Positions 26,442-35,575 are shown, counted from the stretch's first letter. The stretch: 64,000 nucleotides of DNA from Halorubrum sp. CSM-61 (GCF_003781945.1 NZ_RJJW01000012.1:1-64000); one strand, 5' to 3'. The notes: a model not told the origin generated them from the letters alone. Numbers and translations: made by a program.

Positions 26442-27830
26442 TCAGTGATCGTGATCGTGGTTTGTTATCTGCGGGCTTTGATCAGCAAATTCCGTGGGCT
26501 CTTCCTCGAATGCCCGCTTACAGGTCTTCGAGCAAAAATAGTACGTCATCCCATCATTGGACGCACTCGGCCCCTCATCGTCGGTCCGCATGCCACACAC
26601 CGGATCACGATACTGACCTGGTGCGCCGATTCCACGTCGGTAGACATACAGGAGGAACCCGGAGAGCGCGAAGGCGATAATATTGAGGTAGAACGTGTAG
26701 TTGAGCTCGAAGTACGTCTGTTCGGTCGCCGTCTCGCCACCGGCCAGATCTGGTACGATGCCGAGGGCGTCGAACAGCAACTCCATGAGGAAGCCAGTGA
26801 ACGCCATCGTCACGAAGAAGACGCCAAGGATGTACAGCATGATCTTCCAGCCGTAGTACTTCCGGTAGACGTTCAGCACGGGCACGGTGATGAGGTCGGC
26901 GTAGACGAACGCGATGATCCCGGCGAAGCTGACGCCACCGCCCCACAGCGCGACGGCGAACGGGACGTTGCCCATACTGCCGACGAAACTGAGGACGGCG
27001 ATGATGACGCCCATGACGGCGTTCTCGGCAGTCACGAGCAGGCCGTCGCCCTGAATGAACAGCGTGTTCCACACCCACTGCGGGACGAAGACGATGACGA
27101 ACCCAGAAATAAGGAAGCCGGCGACGATGTCTTTCCAGATCATCGACCACTCCTTGCGGTACTGATTCCCGACCTTGTACCAGCCACCCCACGACAGCAA
27201 CTCGTCACGCCACCCGCCGCTACTCGACGTCTCCTGGCGATAGGTCTCCATACAGCCCTCCGAGCAGAATTTGAGCGTCTCACCGCCGTCGGTCGTGAGC
27301 GTGTACTCGTCTTTCCCCTCCATCCCGCAGGTGGGATCTTCCGTGACGCCCGCCTGGCGGTCGCGCTCGTTGAGCTTCTCGCGGACTTCGTTAAACAGGT
27401 TTTCGGGAAGCGTAAGGTGGACGATGGCGGCCATGACGGCGATGAGAATCAGGCCGCCGAGCAGTTCCGCGACGAGGAACTCCCAGCCAAGCAGGATGAG
27501 AATCATCAGCCCTAGTTCGACGATGAGGTTCGTCGACGCGAACATGAACGCGAGGAAGTTCACCGCGTGCGCCCCCTTCTTGAACAGGCCCTTCCCGATG
27601 GCGACGGCGCCGAAACTACAGCCACTGCTTGCTGCTCCGAACACAGTCGCCTTGGTAAGTCCAGTTAGATCGCCCTCACCCAGCACCTGTGCCATCCGCT
27701 CCTTCGAGACGTAGACCTGGACCAGACTCGTAATCGTGAGGCCCATGATGATCGCCCACGCCGCCGTCCAGAGAAATCCGACACCGATACGAAGGGATTC
27801 AAGAACTCCGTCGATTATCGTCGCCTGCAT
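26442..27830 (-). CDS. Permease (DUF318/ArsP type) with two YHS metal-binding domains
   Basis: A 462-residue protein. Two membrane blocks, each with the family signature (AASSGCSFGAVAIGKGLF near residue 70 and SFVGSMGNVPFAVALWGGG near residue 290), are separated by a cytoplasmic YHS/TRASH domain (DPTCGMEGKDEYTL...FCSEGCMETY). A second YHS domain is at the C-terminus (DPVCGMRTDD...FCSKTCKRAF), ending in HDHDH. DUF318 permeases include ArsP exporters of organoarsenicals. The YHS domains suggest a soft-metal cargo such as copper or mercury. Two YHS domains in one permease is unusual. Confidence 0.85.
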   Translation of the reverse strand: MQATIIDGVLESLRIGVGFLWTAAWAIIMGLTITSLVQVYVSKERMAQVLGEGDLTGLTKATVFGAASSGCSFGAVAIGKGLFKKGAHAVNFLAFMFASTNLIVELGLMILILLGWEFLVAELLGGLILIAVMAAIVHLTLPENLFNEVREKLNERDRQAGVTEDPTCGMEGKDEYTLTTDGGETLKFCSEGCMETYRQETSSSGGWRDELLSWGGWYKVGNQYRKEWSMIWKDIVAGFLISGFVIVFVPQWVWNTLFIQGDGLLVTAENAVMGVIIAVLSFVGSMGNVPFAVALWGGGVSFAGIIAFVYADLITVPVLNVYRKYYGWKIMLYILGVFFVTMAFTGFLMELLFDALGIVPDLAGGETATEQTYFELNYTFYLNIIAFALSGFLLYVYRRGIGAPGQYRDPVCGMRTDDEGPSASNDGMTYYFCSKTCKRAFEEEPTEFADQSPQITNHDHDH

Positions 27831-28158
27831 AGGTGTATCATTGTAGGGATCATCTATTGCGGTTTTGATTAGAATATACTGCCTATGAGGGTATCAGTAC
27901 TATGGCATCGTAACCGTCGGCCATAGATGATCTATCGTGAAGAGGGGAAAACATTGCAAACCTCCACAAGCTCCACGGAATCCGACTTCAGATTCAAAAG
28001 GGGAATCTGATTAAATCACGCCGACGTATTAGAGGCTAATGGGACCAGTAGAGACCGATGATATCCCAAATGAGGGGAACACCACCTGGAAGAACAGCCT
28101 TCGCCGGCCTGCTCGGTTGTCCAGTACGGTAACTGTCACATCCACTTCCTAATTTACG
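27831..28158. other. Divergent intergenic region, no gene seen
   Basis: 328 bp between the YHS permease and the amidohydrolase, transcribed outward on both sides. It contains A/T-rich stretches suitable for promoters and a loosely repeated GATCATCTAT/GATGATCTAT word (about 27848 and 27924). No open frame, RNA gene or IS end was recognised. Confidence 0.4.
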
Positions 28159-29625
28159 ATGGCTGTCGATCTGGCAATCCATGATGCACTCGTTCTCACA
28201 GCCGACGAGCGGAACCGCCTGTACGAGCGCGGCACAGTATGCATCACCGATGGCTGTATCGAAGAAGTCCGACCATCACGTGCAGGAGACGGAGAATTAG
28301 AAGCGTCCACCGTTATCGACGGGAACGGGAAACTGGTGATGCCGGGGTTGGTGAACGCCCACACGCACTTGGAGATGACACCGCTCATCGGTGCGTTTAG
28401 CGAACTCGAGCTGACGGAGATGCTTGGGAGTGGGACGGCCTTGTTTAACAGATTAGGGAACGGCGAATTCGAGTACCTCGTCGAGGCAGGCGTCGAGCTC
28501 GCAGCGCTCAATTTCCTCTTGGGCGGTGTCACGACCGTGAACTCGATGGACGCACGGCCTGCCGCAGGTGCAGAGGCGTTCGGGGAAGCAGGGCTCCGCG
28601 GATTTTTCGGCCCGGCGATCTCGGACCTCTTCTGGGACCAACCAGTCGATCAGCAGTTCTCCCGTGCTCGCGAGTTCGTCGAAACGTACCACGACACGTA
28701 CGAGGGCCGAATCAGGGCGACGATCTGCCCGCACGACGACTGGTCGTGTACCAGGCAGCTGTGGGAACGGACCGCGTCCCTCGCCGCAGAGTACCCGGAC
28801 CTGCTCGTCCACACGCACTTGCTCGAACTCGAGGAGAGTAACACGATGGCACGAGCGAACGGTGGCGAGGACTCGGTGGGATTGCTCGACGACGTTGGAC
28901 TCCTGGACGACCGACTGGTCGCTGCTCACTTCCGCCTCGCCGACGAAGAGGACATCCAGCGAACCGCCGAGGCGGACGCGGCTGTTGCGCACTGCCCGTC
29001 CGTCTTCTGTTACTGGAATCCGGACGGGGAGACGCAGTGGACGCCCGTTCCCGAGCTTCGAGCCGCCGGCGTCGACGTCGGAGTAGGGATTGACGACCAC
29101 TACTGGCACGACTCGTACAGCATGTTCGGTGAAGCGCGGCAAGCTCGGCTGGCGGCAAATCTCAAGCGTTCAGCCGGGCAGTTCGACTCGATGGAACTGA
29201 TACGAATGCTCACTATTGAAGGCGCACGCGCGCTGGGGATGGGCGACGAGATCGGCAGTATTGAAGCGGGAAAGCGCGCGGATATTATCCTCCTCGACGT
29301 CGACAAACCGAAGTTCACGCCACGGACCAATATTCCTGCACAGGTCGTGAACAACGCGGTGCCGGCCGACGTCGAGACAGTGATCGTTGACGGCGACGTC
29401 GTCCTCCGGAATGGTGTGCCCGAGACAATGGACTCGGACGACGTGCGACAGCGAGTAAATCAGGCTGTCGAACGCTTCATGGACGAGACAGGCTGGGAGT
29501 TAGACATTGGTGGTAGTGAACCGCCGACCAGCATCGAGACTGTACGGGACCTCCCAAAGCGTGGCCCTGCGCGACTCCTGACTCGCCTCGCGATGCAATC
29601 CGCGCGTGATCGGTTCTCCTTCTAA
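28159..29625 (+). CDS. Amidohydrolase-family protein (deaminase or chlorohydrolase type)
   Basis: A 488-residue metal-dependent hydrolase of the TrzN/AtzA-SsnA-cytosine deaminase group. PGLVNAHTHLEM (about residue 63) carries the HxH metal site. VHTHLLELEESN (about residue 220) and AAHFRLADEED (about residue 257) give the next histidines, and GVGIDDHYWHDS (about residue 315) the metal aspartate. The C-terminal beta-sandwich begins GSIEAGKRADIILLD. The substrate cannot be deduced: deamination or dechlorination of an N-heterocycle is typical. Convergent with an ArsR-type regulator 30 bp away. Confidence 0.88.
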   Translation: MAVDLAIHDALVLTADERNRLYERGTVCITDGCIEEVRPSRAGDGELEASTVIDGNGKLVMPGLVNAHTHLEMTPLIGAFSELELTEMLGSGTALFNRLGNGEFEYLVEAGVELAALNFLLGGVTTVNSMDARPAAGAEAFGEAGLRGFFGPAISDLFWDQPVDQQFSRAREFVETYHDTYEGRIRATICPHDDWSCTRQLWERTASLAAEYPDLLVHTHLLELEESNTMARANGGEDSVGLLDDVGLLDDRLVAAHFRLADEEDIQRTAEADAAVAHCPSVFCYWNPDGETQWTPVPELRAAGVDVGVGIDDHYWHDSYSMFGEARQARLAANLKRSAGQFDSMELIRMLTIEGARALGMGDEIGSIEAGKRADIILLDVDKPKFTPRTNIPAQVVNNAVPADVETVIVDGDVVLRNGVPETMDSDDVRQRVNQAVERFMDETGWELDIGGSEPPTSIETVRDLPKRGPARLLTRLAMQSARDRFSF

Positions 29626-29654
29626 GACCCTGCCAGCGTAGGGGTGGTTCCCCC

Positions 29655-30179
29655 TCAGGAATTTCTGTGGGCGCGAACGAACGCACGTCGCAGGACGGTC
29701 AGAAGAACGTACGTCTCGTACTTCTGGGTCTGGCAGTGCTCGCAGGGCTGCATATCCTCGACGATCTCCTCAATAGCGTCGTCGTACTCGTCGGTGAGCG
29801 TAGTGAGCGCGTCCGTGATCTGGGGCTGGGCAGCGTCGATCATCTCCTCGACGGCGGCGTCGGCCGAATCTGGTAGTGAGTACGAGAGGACGATCGTGTT
29901 CGCGTGGTAGTACTTCGTCGTCCCACCACGCCCCTCCTCGAAGCGAACGACGTCGACGAGGCCCGCATCCCGGAGCTCGTTGATGTGATGGCGGACCGTG
30001 TTCTCCGTCCGGTCGATGCCGCGATCGTCGAGGCGTTCGTGGACCTCGGTCGCAGTTAGGGCTTCCTCGGACAGAATGTCGAGGACCATCGCCCGCATCG
30101 GCTCGTCGATGGCGTCCGAAATCCGAGTGTCTCGCACCGCGATGTCGTCGAGACGGTGGTCGGTATCGGAATCACTCAT
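29655..30179 (-). CDS. ArsR-type winged-helix regulator with Cys-pair tail
   Basis: A 174-residue regulator. Residues 15-90 form an ArsR-like winged helix: MRAMVLDILSEEALTATEVHERL, ENTVRHHINELRDAGLVDVV, then a wing with KYYHA. A helical dimer segment rich in Glu/Asp follows, then DMQPCEHCQTQKYETYV, a CxHC-type motif that could bind a soft metal. The ATG at 30179 is preferred over an upstream in-frame extension without homology. It is divergent from the HMA/CPG-ATPase operon with about 200 bp between, so it is the probable metal sensor for it. Confidence 0.85.
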   Translation of the reverse strand: MSDSDTDHRLDDIAVRDTRISDAIDEPMRAMVLDILSEEALTATEVHERLDDRGIDRTENTVRHHINELRDAGLVDVVRFEEGRGGTTKYYHANTIVLSYSLPDSADAAVEEMIDAAQPQITDALTTLTDEYDDAIEEIVEDMQPCEHCQTQKYETYVLLTVLRRAFVRAHRNS

Positions 30180-30380
30180 ACGAGAACTGAGCGCGAGCAC
30201 GCGGGAAAAGGTAGCGGGGCAGGAGTCGGGTAGGTGTCTGTCGAGGTATCCAGTACAGGATGGACCCGCGATAGCGAAAGCCCTAGACGACCCGTTTGAC
30301 TGTTCCAACGACCCGTATCCGAATTCAAACATATCATCTAAAAAATACTTATTGAGGTACGGGCACTATCTCAAACTGTA

Positions 30381-30596
30381 ATGAGCGACACAACCCAATT
30401 CCGCGTCCTCGACTTCGACTGCCCGACCTGCGCGAGTACCGTCGAACGCGCCCTGTCGAACGTCGACGGCGTCCAGCACGTCGAAGTCCACTACGCGACC
30501 GGCCGCGTCGAGATCGAGTACGACGACAGCGTCACTGACCCCGACGCCTTCGCAGAGACCATCGAAAACCAGGGGTACACTCCCCAGCCCGCCTAA
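30381..30596 (+). CDS. HMA-domain metal-binding protein
   Basis: A 71-residue stand-alone HMA domain. The metal motif FDCPTCASTVERAL differs from the usual GMTCxxC by a leading Asp, as seen in zinc/cadmium-linked HMA domains. Its C-terminus ends ENQGYTPQPA. It stops 4 bp before the ATPase start and therefore acts as a separate N-domain or chaperone for that pump, which has none of its own. A TATA-like AAATACTTATT lies near 30347. Confidence 0.9.
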   Translation: MSDTTQFRVLDFDCPTCASTVERALSNVDGVQHVEVHYATGRVEIEYDDSVTDPDAFAETIENQGYTPQPA

Positions 30597-30600
30597 CACT

Positions 30601-32520
30601 ATGAACAAACAATCGATCACGCAGTACTACCGGAACCACCGGAAGGCCATCGTCACGGCGACGAGCGGCCTGCTGTACGGCGGTGGCTGGAGTCTCGGCT
30701 ACCTCACGAGTTTCGAGATGGCAAGCGCCGCCATCCTCGTCCTCGCGACGGTCGTGGGTGGCTACGACATCGCCAAGACCGCTTACCACGAGGTCACCAA
30801 CCGGACGCTCGGCATCAAGACGCTGGTGACGCTGGCCGCCATCGGTGCTATCGTCATCGGGGAGTACTGGGAAGCCGCCGCCGTCGTCTTCCTGTTCAGC
30901 CTTGGCAGCTACCTCGAAGGCCGGACGATGCGGAAGACCCGGACGGCACTTCAGGAGCTACTGGAGATGACGCCCGACACGGCGACCGTCCGTCGCGACG
31001 GGACACTCCAAGAGGTCTCCGCCCGCGATGTCGAAGAGGGCGAAGTCGTCGTCGTAAAGCCGGGCGGGAAGATCCCGGTCGACGGAACCGTCGTCGACGG
31101 CGAGAGCGCAGTCAACCAGGCGCCGGTCACCGGCGAGAGCGCGCCCGTCCACAAGGCCGACAGCGACGAGGTGTACGCCGGGACGGTCAACCAGGAGGGC
31201 GCGCTAGAAATCCGGACGACGGGAGCGGGATCGGATACGACTCTCGAACGGATCATCCGTCGCGTCGAGGAGGCCCAGGAGGCTCAGTCGCCCACGGAGA
31301 GTCTCATCGACCGGTTCGCGAAGTACTACACGCCGGCCGTCATTGCCCTGGCTATCGGCGCGTACGCGGTCACGCAGAACGCGATCCTGTCGCTGACGCT
31401 GCTGGTCATCGGCTGTCCGGGCGCGCTGGTCATCGGGCCACCGGTCAGCATCGTCTCGGCCATCGGTAACGCCGCCCGGTCGGGCGTGCTGATGAAGGGC
31501 GGCGAACACCTCGAACGCGCCGGCAAGATCGATCTCGTCGCCTTCGACAAGACGGGGACGCTCACGAAGGGCGAGACCACCGTCTCCGACATCGAGGGGT
31601 TCGGCGTCGCCGCCGCCGACGTCCTCTCGCTCGCAGCGACCGCCGAGAAGAAGAGCGAACACCACCTCGCGGACGCCATCGTCGACATGGCCCGCGAACG
31701 CCAGACGGCTGCGACGGACGGTGGAGCGACGGTCGCCCAAGCGGACGATACGGACGTGGGGCGCAGGTCGGTCCCCGATCCCGACGACTTCGACGTGGTC
31801 GCCGGCAAGGGCGTCATCGCCCATGCCGATGGCCAGGAAGTCGTCGTCGGCAACCGCGCGCTGCTGGACGACCGCGACGTCGATGTCCCCGATCGGGTCG
31901 CCGACTACGTCCGCGAGCGTGAGGGGCGCGGCGAGACAGTCGTCCACGTCGTTCGGGACGGGGACATCATCGGCGCGATTGCGATGCGGGACGAGCTCCG
32001 GGAGGCCGCTCCTGGGGTCGTCGCGGCGCTCCAAGACGCTGGCATCGAGACGGTGATGCTCACCGGCGACAACGATCGGACGGCCGCTGCCGTTGCCGAG
32101 GAGGTCGGTATCGACGAGTACCGTGCCGAACTCCTCCCCGAGGACAAGCAGTCCGTCATCGAGGGCTACCAGGCCGACGGCCACGTCGTCGCGATGGTCG
32201 GCGACGGCATCAACGACGCGCCATCGCTGGCCACTGCCGATGTCGGCATCGCGATGGGTGCTGCGGGAACGGACACCGCTATCGAAACGGCTGACATGGC
32301 GTTGATGGCCGACGACCTCGAACGCATCCCGTACGCGGTCAAACTCAGCAAGGCGACGCGCTGGAACGTCCTCGAGAACGTCGGGATCGCGGTGCTGACC
32401 GTGACCGTCCTCCTCGCGGGCGTGCTCACCAGCTACGTCACCCTCGCGTCGGGAATGCTGGTCCACGAGGCCAGCGTCCTCCTCGTCATCCTCAACGGGA
32501 TGCGACTGCTCCGCTACTGA
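30601..32520 (+). CDS. Heavy-metal P-type ATPase with unusual CPG motif
   Basis: A 639-residue P1B-type ATPase without an N-terminal HMA domain. Visible motifs are VTGESAPV (A-domain), VIGCPGALVIGPP (transmembrane metal site), DKTGTLTKGE, SEHHLADAI and GDGINDAPSLA. Two key motifs deviate from ZntA/CadA-type pumps: CPG in place of CPC, and SEHH in place of SEHP. The phosphorylation site and hinge are normal, so it should be active. It most likely exports Zn/Cd/Pb or another soft cation; the altered site makes the metal uncertain. It sits in an operon with an HMA protein and an FmdE-like protein, opposite an ArsR-type regulator. Confidence 0.88.
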   Translation: MNKQSITQYYRNHRKAIVTATSGLLYGGGWSLGYLTSFEMASAAILVLATVVGGYDIAKTAYHEVTNRTLGIKTLVTLAAIGAIVIGEYWEAAAVVFLFSLGSYLEGRTMRKTRTALQELLEMTPDTATVRRDGTLQEVSARDVEEGEVVVVKPGGKIPVDGTVVDGESAVNQAPVTGESAPVHKADSDEVYAGTVNQEGALEIRTTGAGSDTTLERIIRRVEEAQEAQSPTESLIDRFAKYYTPAVIALAIGAYAVTQNAILSLTLLVIGCPGALVIGPPVSIVSAIGNAARSGVLMKGGEHLERAGKIDLVAFDKTGTLTKGETTVSDIEGFGVAAADVLSLAATAEKKSEHHLADAIVDMARERQTAATDGGATVAQADDTDVGRRSVPDPDDFDVVAGKGVIAHADGQEVVVGNRALLDDRDVDVPDRVADYVREREGRGETVVHVVRDGDIIGAIAMRDELREAAPGVVAALQDAGIETVMLTGDNDRTAAAVAEEVGIDEYRAELLPEDKQSVIEGYQADGHVVAMVGDGINDAPSLATADVGIAMGAAGTDTAIETADMALMADDLERIPYAVKLSKATRWNVLENVGIAVLTVTVLLAGVLTSYVTLASGMLVHEASVLLVILNGMRLLRY

Positions 32521-32548
32521 CCACGAGACACGATCACAACCACAACTC

Positions 32549-33202
32549 ATGACATCGAATTCGACTGCGACTGACACGACCCAGACGAGAACCAATTGGC
32601 AGGTCGACTACGACGTCGAGCCGATCGAAATCCGCGACCCCGTCGCGGAGGCCCTCGACGTCCTCGAACCGGGCGAGCCGTTCGTCATCGCTTATAGAGA
32701 CGCGGTGAAAGAGGCAGGACACTCCTGTCCGACTGCCTCGGGCGCCTACCGGATCGTCCAGCTCGGGCTCGACGCCCTGTATCCCGACGACTATCCAGTC
32801 CGGAGCGAAATCGAGGTCCAGACGGCCGGCCCGCAGGAGGATGCTGCGTACGGCGTGATGAGCCGTATCATCTCGTACGTGACTGGCGCGACCGGCGATG
32901 ACGGATTCAGCGGGCTCGCCGGCGGCTATGGCGGCCGCCGCGACCTCCTGTGCTTCGACGGGTTCGACCCGGACACGGCGGACCCGACGTTCCGGTTCCG
33001 GCGAACCGACACGGACGAGACCGTCGAAGTGGCCTACCACGTCAGCGACGTTCCTAGCGGTGGACCCGCAATCGGGAACCTCCAGAGGATTCTCGACGGA
33101 TCGGCAAGCGACCAGCAACGGGAGGCCTTCGCTGACGCTTGGCACCGCCGCGTGCAGGCTGTTCTCAGAGACGCCACCCTATTCTCCGTCGAAGGGGTAT
33201 GA
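32549..33202 (+). CDS. FmdE-like putative metal-binding protein
   Basis: A 217-residue cytoplasmic protein. EAGHSCPTASGAYRIVQLGLDALYPDD (about residues 53-79) resembles the GH-x-CP motif that opens the FmdE/Tungsten-formylmethanofuran dehydrogenase subunit E domain. The rest (VMSRIISYVTGATGDDGF, YGGRRDLLCFDGFD) fits the same fold loosely. FmdE domains bind metal through His and Cys. It begins 28 bp after the CPG ATPase, so it is probably the third gene of that operon, perhaps as metal sink or sensor. The family assignment is by motif only. Confidence 0.6.
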   Translation: MTSNSTATDTTQTRTNWQVDYDVEPIEIRDPVAEALDVLEPGEPFVIAYRDAVKEAGHSCPTASGAYRIVQLGLDALYPDDYPVRSEIEVQTAGPQEDAAYGVMSRIISYVTGATGDDGFSGLAGGYGGRRDLLCFDGFDPDTADPTFRFRRTDTDETVEVAYHVSDVPSGGPAIGNLQRILDGSASDQQREAFADAWHRRVQAVLRDATLFSVEGV

Positions 33203-33535
33203 ACGCGGCGGTGTACCCCTCACACTCGTAATGAGAGTTACCGCGATATACTGTTGGGCTCCTTGGGTACCTTGGTAGCGCCATCACCTAACTCGCCGAC
33301 ATCGATATGAGAGTACCCCACGCAAACCATCCCCTCAGAGTTGTCCAAGTATCGAGCTACAACCGCCAACCCAAATACTCAAACAAGAATCTCGCCCATC
33401 CCGCGTCAACTGCCATATGGAGCAAGGTAATCGTGTTTCCAATGGTCGATATCGATCTCCACAGCCTCTGAAGTCGTTGGAGAACCGACCGTGACCCATC
33501 AGTCATAATCTGCGGCAACGTCTACGGACACATCT
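33203..33535. other. Intergenic region, no gene seen
   Basis: 333 bp downstream of the FmdE-like gene, of lower G+C. Frames present are short and unlike known proteins. No RNA fold or IS terminus was recognised. Confidence 0.4.
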
Positions 33536-33805
33536 ATGCCGTTGTATGAGTCGTCGGAGCGCCCTGTCGGTGCCGTCGATATTGACGGGGTACAAGAGGT
33601 CAACTATGATTTATTTCCAGTTCATTTCGAACTGATTCGAAGGCACGCATCAAATCTATCCTCCGAGGTTGTGAGTTCCCCAGAGTTTCGGAGTTTGGGA
33701 GCCGATGCGTTCCTTATTTTCACGCTGTCTGCGAATGGACAGGCTTTCGTCTGGCGATTAGGATGCGGTCGCGGAGTATATATCTCAGAAAAGGTTTCTG
33801 AGTGA
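33536..33805 (+). CDS. Possible small haloarchaeal protein of unknown function
   Basis: An 89-residue frame beginning MPLYESSERPVGAVDIDGVQEVNYDLFPVHF. The acidic composition and the regular hydrophobic pattern of the C-terminal half (DAFLIFTLSANGQAFVWRLG) make it plausible as a gene. However, no family is recognised and part of it is duplicated as a 35-bp direct repeat 221 bp downstream. It could be a remnant of a larger protein. Confidence 0.35.
   Translation: MPLYESSERPVGAVDIDGVQEVNYDLFPVHFELIRRHASNLSSEVVSSPEFRSLGADAFLIFTLSANGQAFVWRLGCGRGVYISEKVSE
33639..33673. repeat. 35-bp direct repeat, copy 1
   Basis: Starts GAAGGCACGCATCAA and ends CCTCCGAGGTTGTG. It matches 33 of 35 positions in the copy at 33860-33894 and lies inside the small frame at 33536-33805. 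Confidence 0.75.
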
Positions 33806-33859
33806 TAGAAACGTGTAACCACAAGACTGCTCCTGTTTCACAGTTTCTTCACAAGAACA

Positions 33860-33894
33860 GAAGGCACGCATCAATTCCATCCTCCGAGGTTGTG
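33860..33894. repeat. 35-bp direct repeat, copy 2, with hairpin
   Basis: Second copy of the repeat. Here it overlaps an 8-bp inverted repeat, CAATTCCA at 33872-33879 and TGGAATTG at 33893-33900, that copy 1 lacks. It lies between the small frame and the universal stress gene, outside any gene. Confidence 0.75.
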
Positions 33895-33999
33895 GAATTG
33901 CGATTGTCGCTCAAAAAATATCGTGATTTGAATTGAATACTGCCCGGTTTTGATGTAATGATCCGGTTCTTTTACGACTAATCCCGGTTGTGAATACTC

Positions 34000-34449
34000 A
34001 TGGCCCTTGAGACGATACTACTCGCACTAGGTCCAAACGATAATGACCGCGCCGACGCGCTCGTGGATTTCGTTTCCGACATCGCTGGCCCCGCTAACGC
34101 CACCGTCGCTCTGGCGCACGTCTACACCGAAGACGAGTTTCGAGAGGCGGCAACACGGCTTGAATTCGCCGATCACCAAGACGCGACCGCCATAGAAGTG
34201 GCGAAGAGACTTTCGGTCATACGTGATATCGGTGACGAGTTGGATGACGCAGGTATCGACTTCCACGTTACGTCCCAAATTGGAGAACACGGTGAGAGCA
34301 TCGTGGACCTTTCGACTGTCGAAGACGCCGATCTCGTCGTGGTCGGCGGGCGTAAACGGTCTCCTACAGGGAAGGCGATTTTTGGTTCTACCGCTCAGCA
34401 AGTCATGCTCGAATCGACGACTCCAGTTACGTTCGTCAGGGGGGATTAA
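34000..34449 (+). CDS. Universal stress protein (UspA family)
   Basis: A 149-residue single-domain Usp. It begins MALETILLALGPND (first strand with the ATP-site Asp replaced by a GPND turn). It ends with VVVGGRKRSPTGKAIFGSTAQQVMLESTTPVTFVR, which contains the GxxG-9-G-S/T nucleotide-binding motif of the ATP-binding Usp subclass. A TCTTTTAC box about 27 bp before the ATG suggests a leaderless transcript. It is a single gene between an unexplained repeat region and a dead IS630. Confidence 0.9.
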   Translation: MALETILLALGPNDNDRADALVDFVSDIAGPANATVALAHVYTEDEFREAATRLEFADHQDATAIEVAKRLSVIRDIGDELDDAGIDFHVTSQIGEHGESIVDLSTVEDADLVVVGGRKRSPTGKAIFGSTAQQVMLESTTPVTFVRGD

Positions 34450-34518
34450 TACATAAAAGGCGATTTATTATCAGATAATATTGTATCGTACAGTATAAGC
34501 AGGCCCGACAGCATCTCA

Positions 34519-35455
34519 ATGGACGAACTTCAGAAACTTCTCCAAGAAATAGAGGGTGAAGTGCCGAGAGAACGCGTCTTAGCGGCTAGCGACCATAAAC
34601 AGGGCGACACGTTCAAGATCTTGCCGAATGCCATGGTGTCGTCGAGAAAACAATTCGATACTGGCTCGATCGGTTCGACGAACACGCTCTCGAGGAGACA
34701 CCGTACGAAGAAACTCGACCCGGCCGACTGTCAAAATTGACGGATGAAGAACGTGGGAAACTGTTCGATGATATTCAAGAGTCGCCGGAGGAGACTGGGT
34801 ATAACCGACAGGCGTGGACGCCAGCGCTCGTACAGGAATATCTTGAAGAAACGTACGGCATCGAGTATTCACTCTCGAGTTGTCGGCGGTTGTTGAAAGA
34901 GCCGGGATTGAGTTATCAGAAACCACGTCGATCAGCCGCTGAATCCGACAAATACGACAAAGAAGCGTTTCACGACGAGATCAAAAAGAGGCGAGAGATA
35001 GACTCCACAGTAGTCTGTATCGATCAAACCAAGAAATCTGTCCAAGTCGAACCGCCTGCCGCGTGGTTTTCGCACGGCACGCGGCCTTCTGTTGAATTAT
35101 TCGGTCAACGGGACTAGACGTGCTTGTTAGGCGCGATCACCGAGTACATTACCGCCGATCACATAAAATATTTCATTTTAGCATCATATGGAGAATTTGA
35201 AGCGGATCAGATCGTCGTTCTCGATGGAGCACCGTATTTTCAGGATCGGCCGTCGCGAACCTCGCGGTCCGTGACGACCTTGTGTTTGTGACGCTCCCGA
35301 CCTATTCACCCGAGTTGAACCCAGTCGAGGAATGCTGGAGGCAGCTCCAAGCAGCTCTCAGCAACCACTTCTTCGACTCACTCGACGAACTTACAACAGC
35401 GATCGACACCGCTCTTAATCAATTCTCCATCACAAAAGTGAGTAATTATTTCTAA
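34519..35455 (+). pseudogene. Decayed IS630-family transposase
   Basis: Fragments in different frames reconstruct an IS630 transposase. An N-terminal helix-turn-helix region lies at 34519-34740. The middle (34737-35117) includes NRQAWTPALVQEYLEETYGIEYSLSSCRRLLKEPGLSYQKPRR. The DDE end reads SPELNPVEECWRQLQAAL near 35330. Frameshifts and an internal deletion around 34640-34740 and 35100-35250 destroy the gene. It is related in type to the intact IS630 at 59.8-60.8 kb but is not a copy of it. Confidence 0.8.
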
Positions 35456-35575
35456 CGTCTACTATAAACACTACCAGATCGGCTGGTGTGATAGCGAAAC
35501 TACGCGCAGCCACGCTACAAAGTGCTCAGACCAGCTATACCGAGTGACGACGCTGGAGTGGAACCTAGAGTCGTG

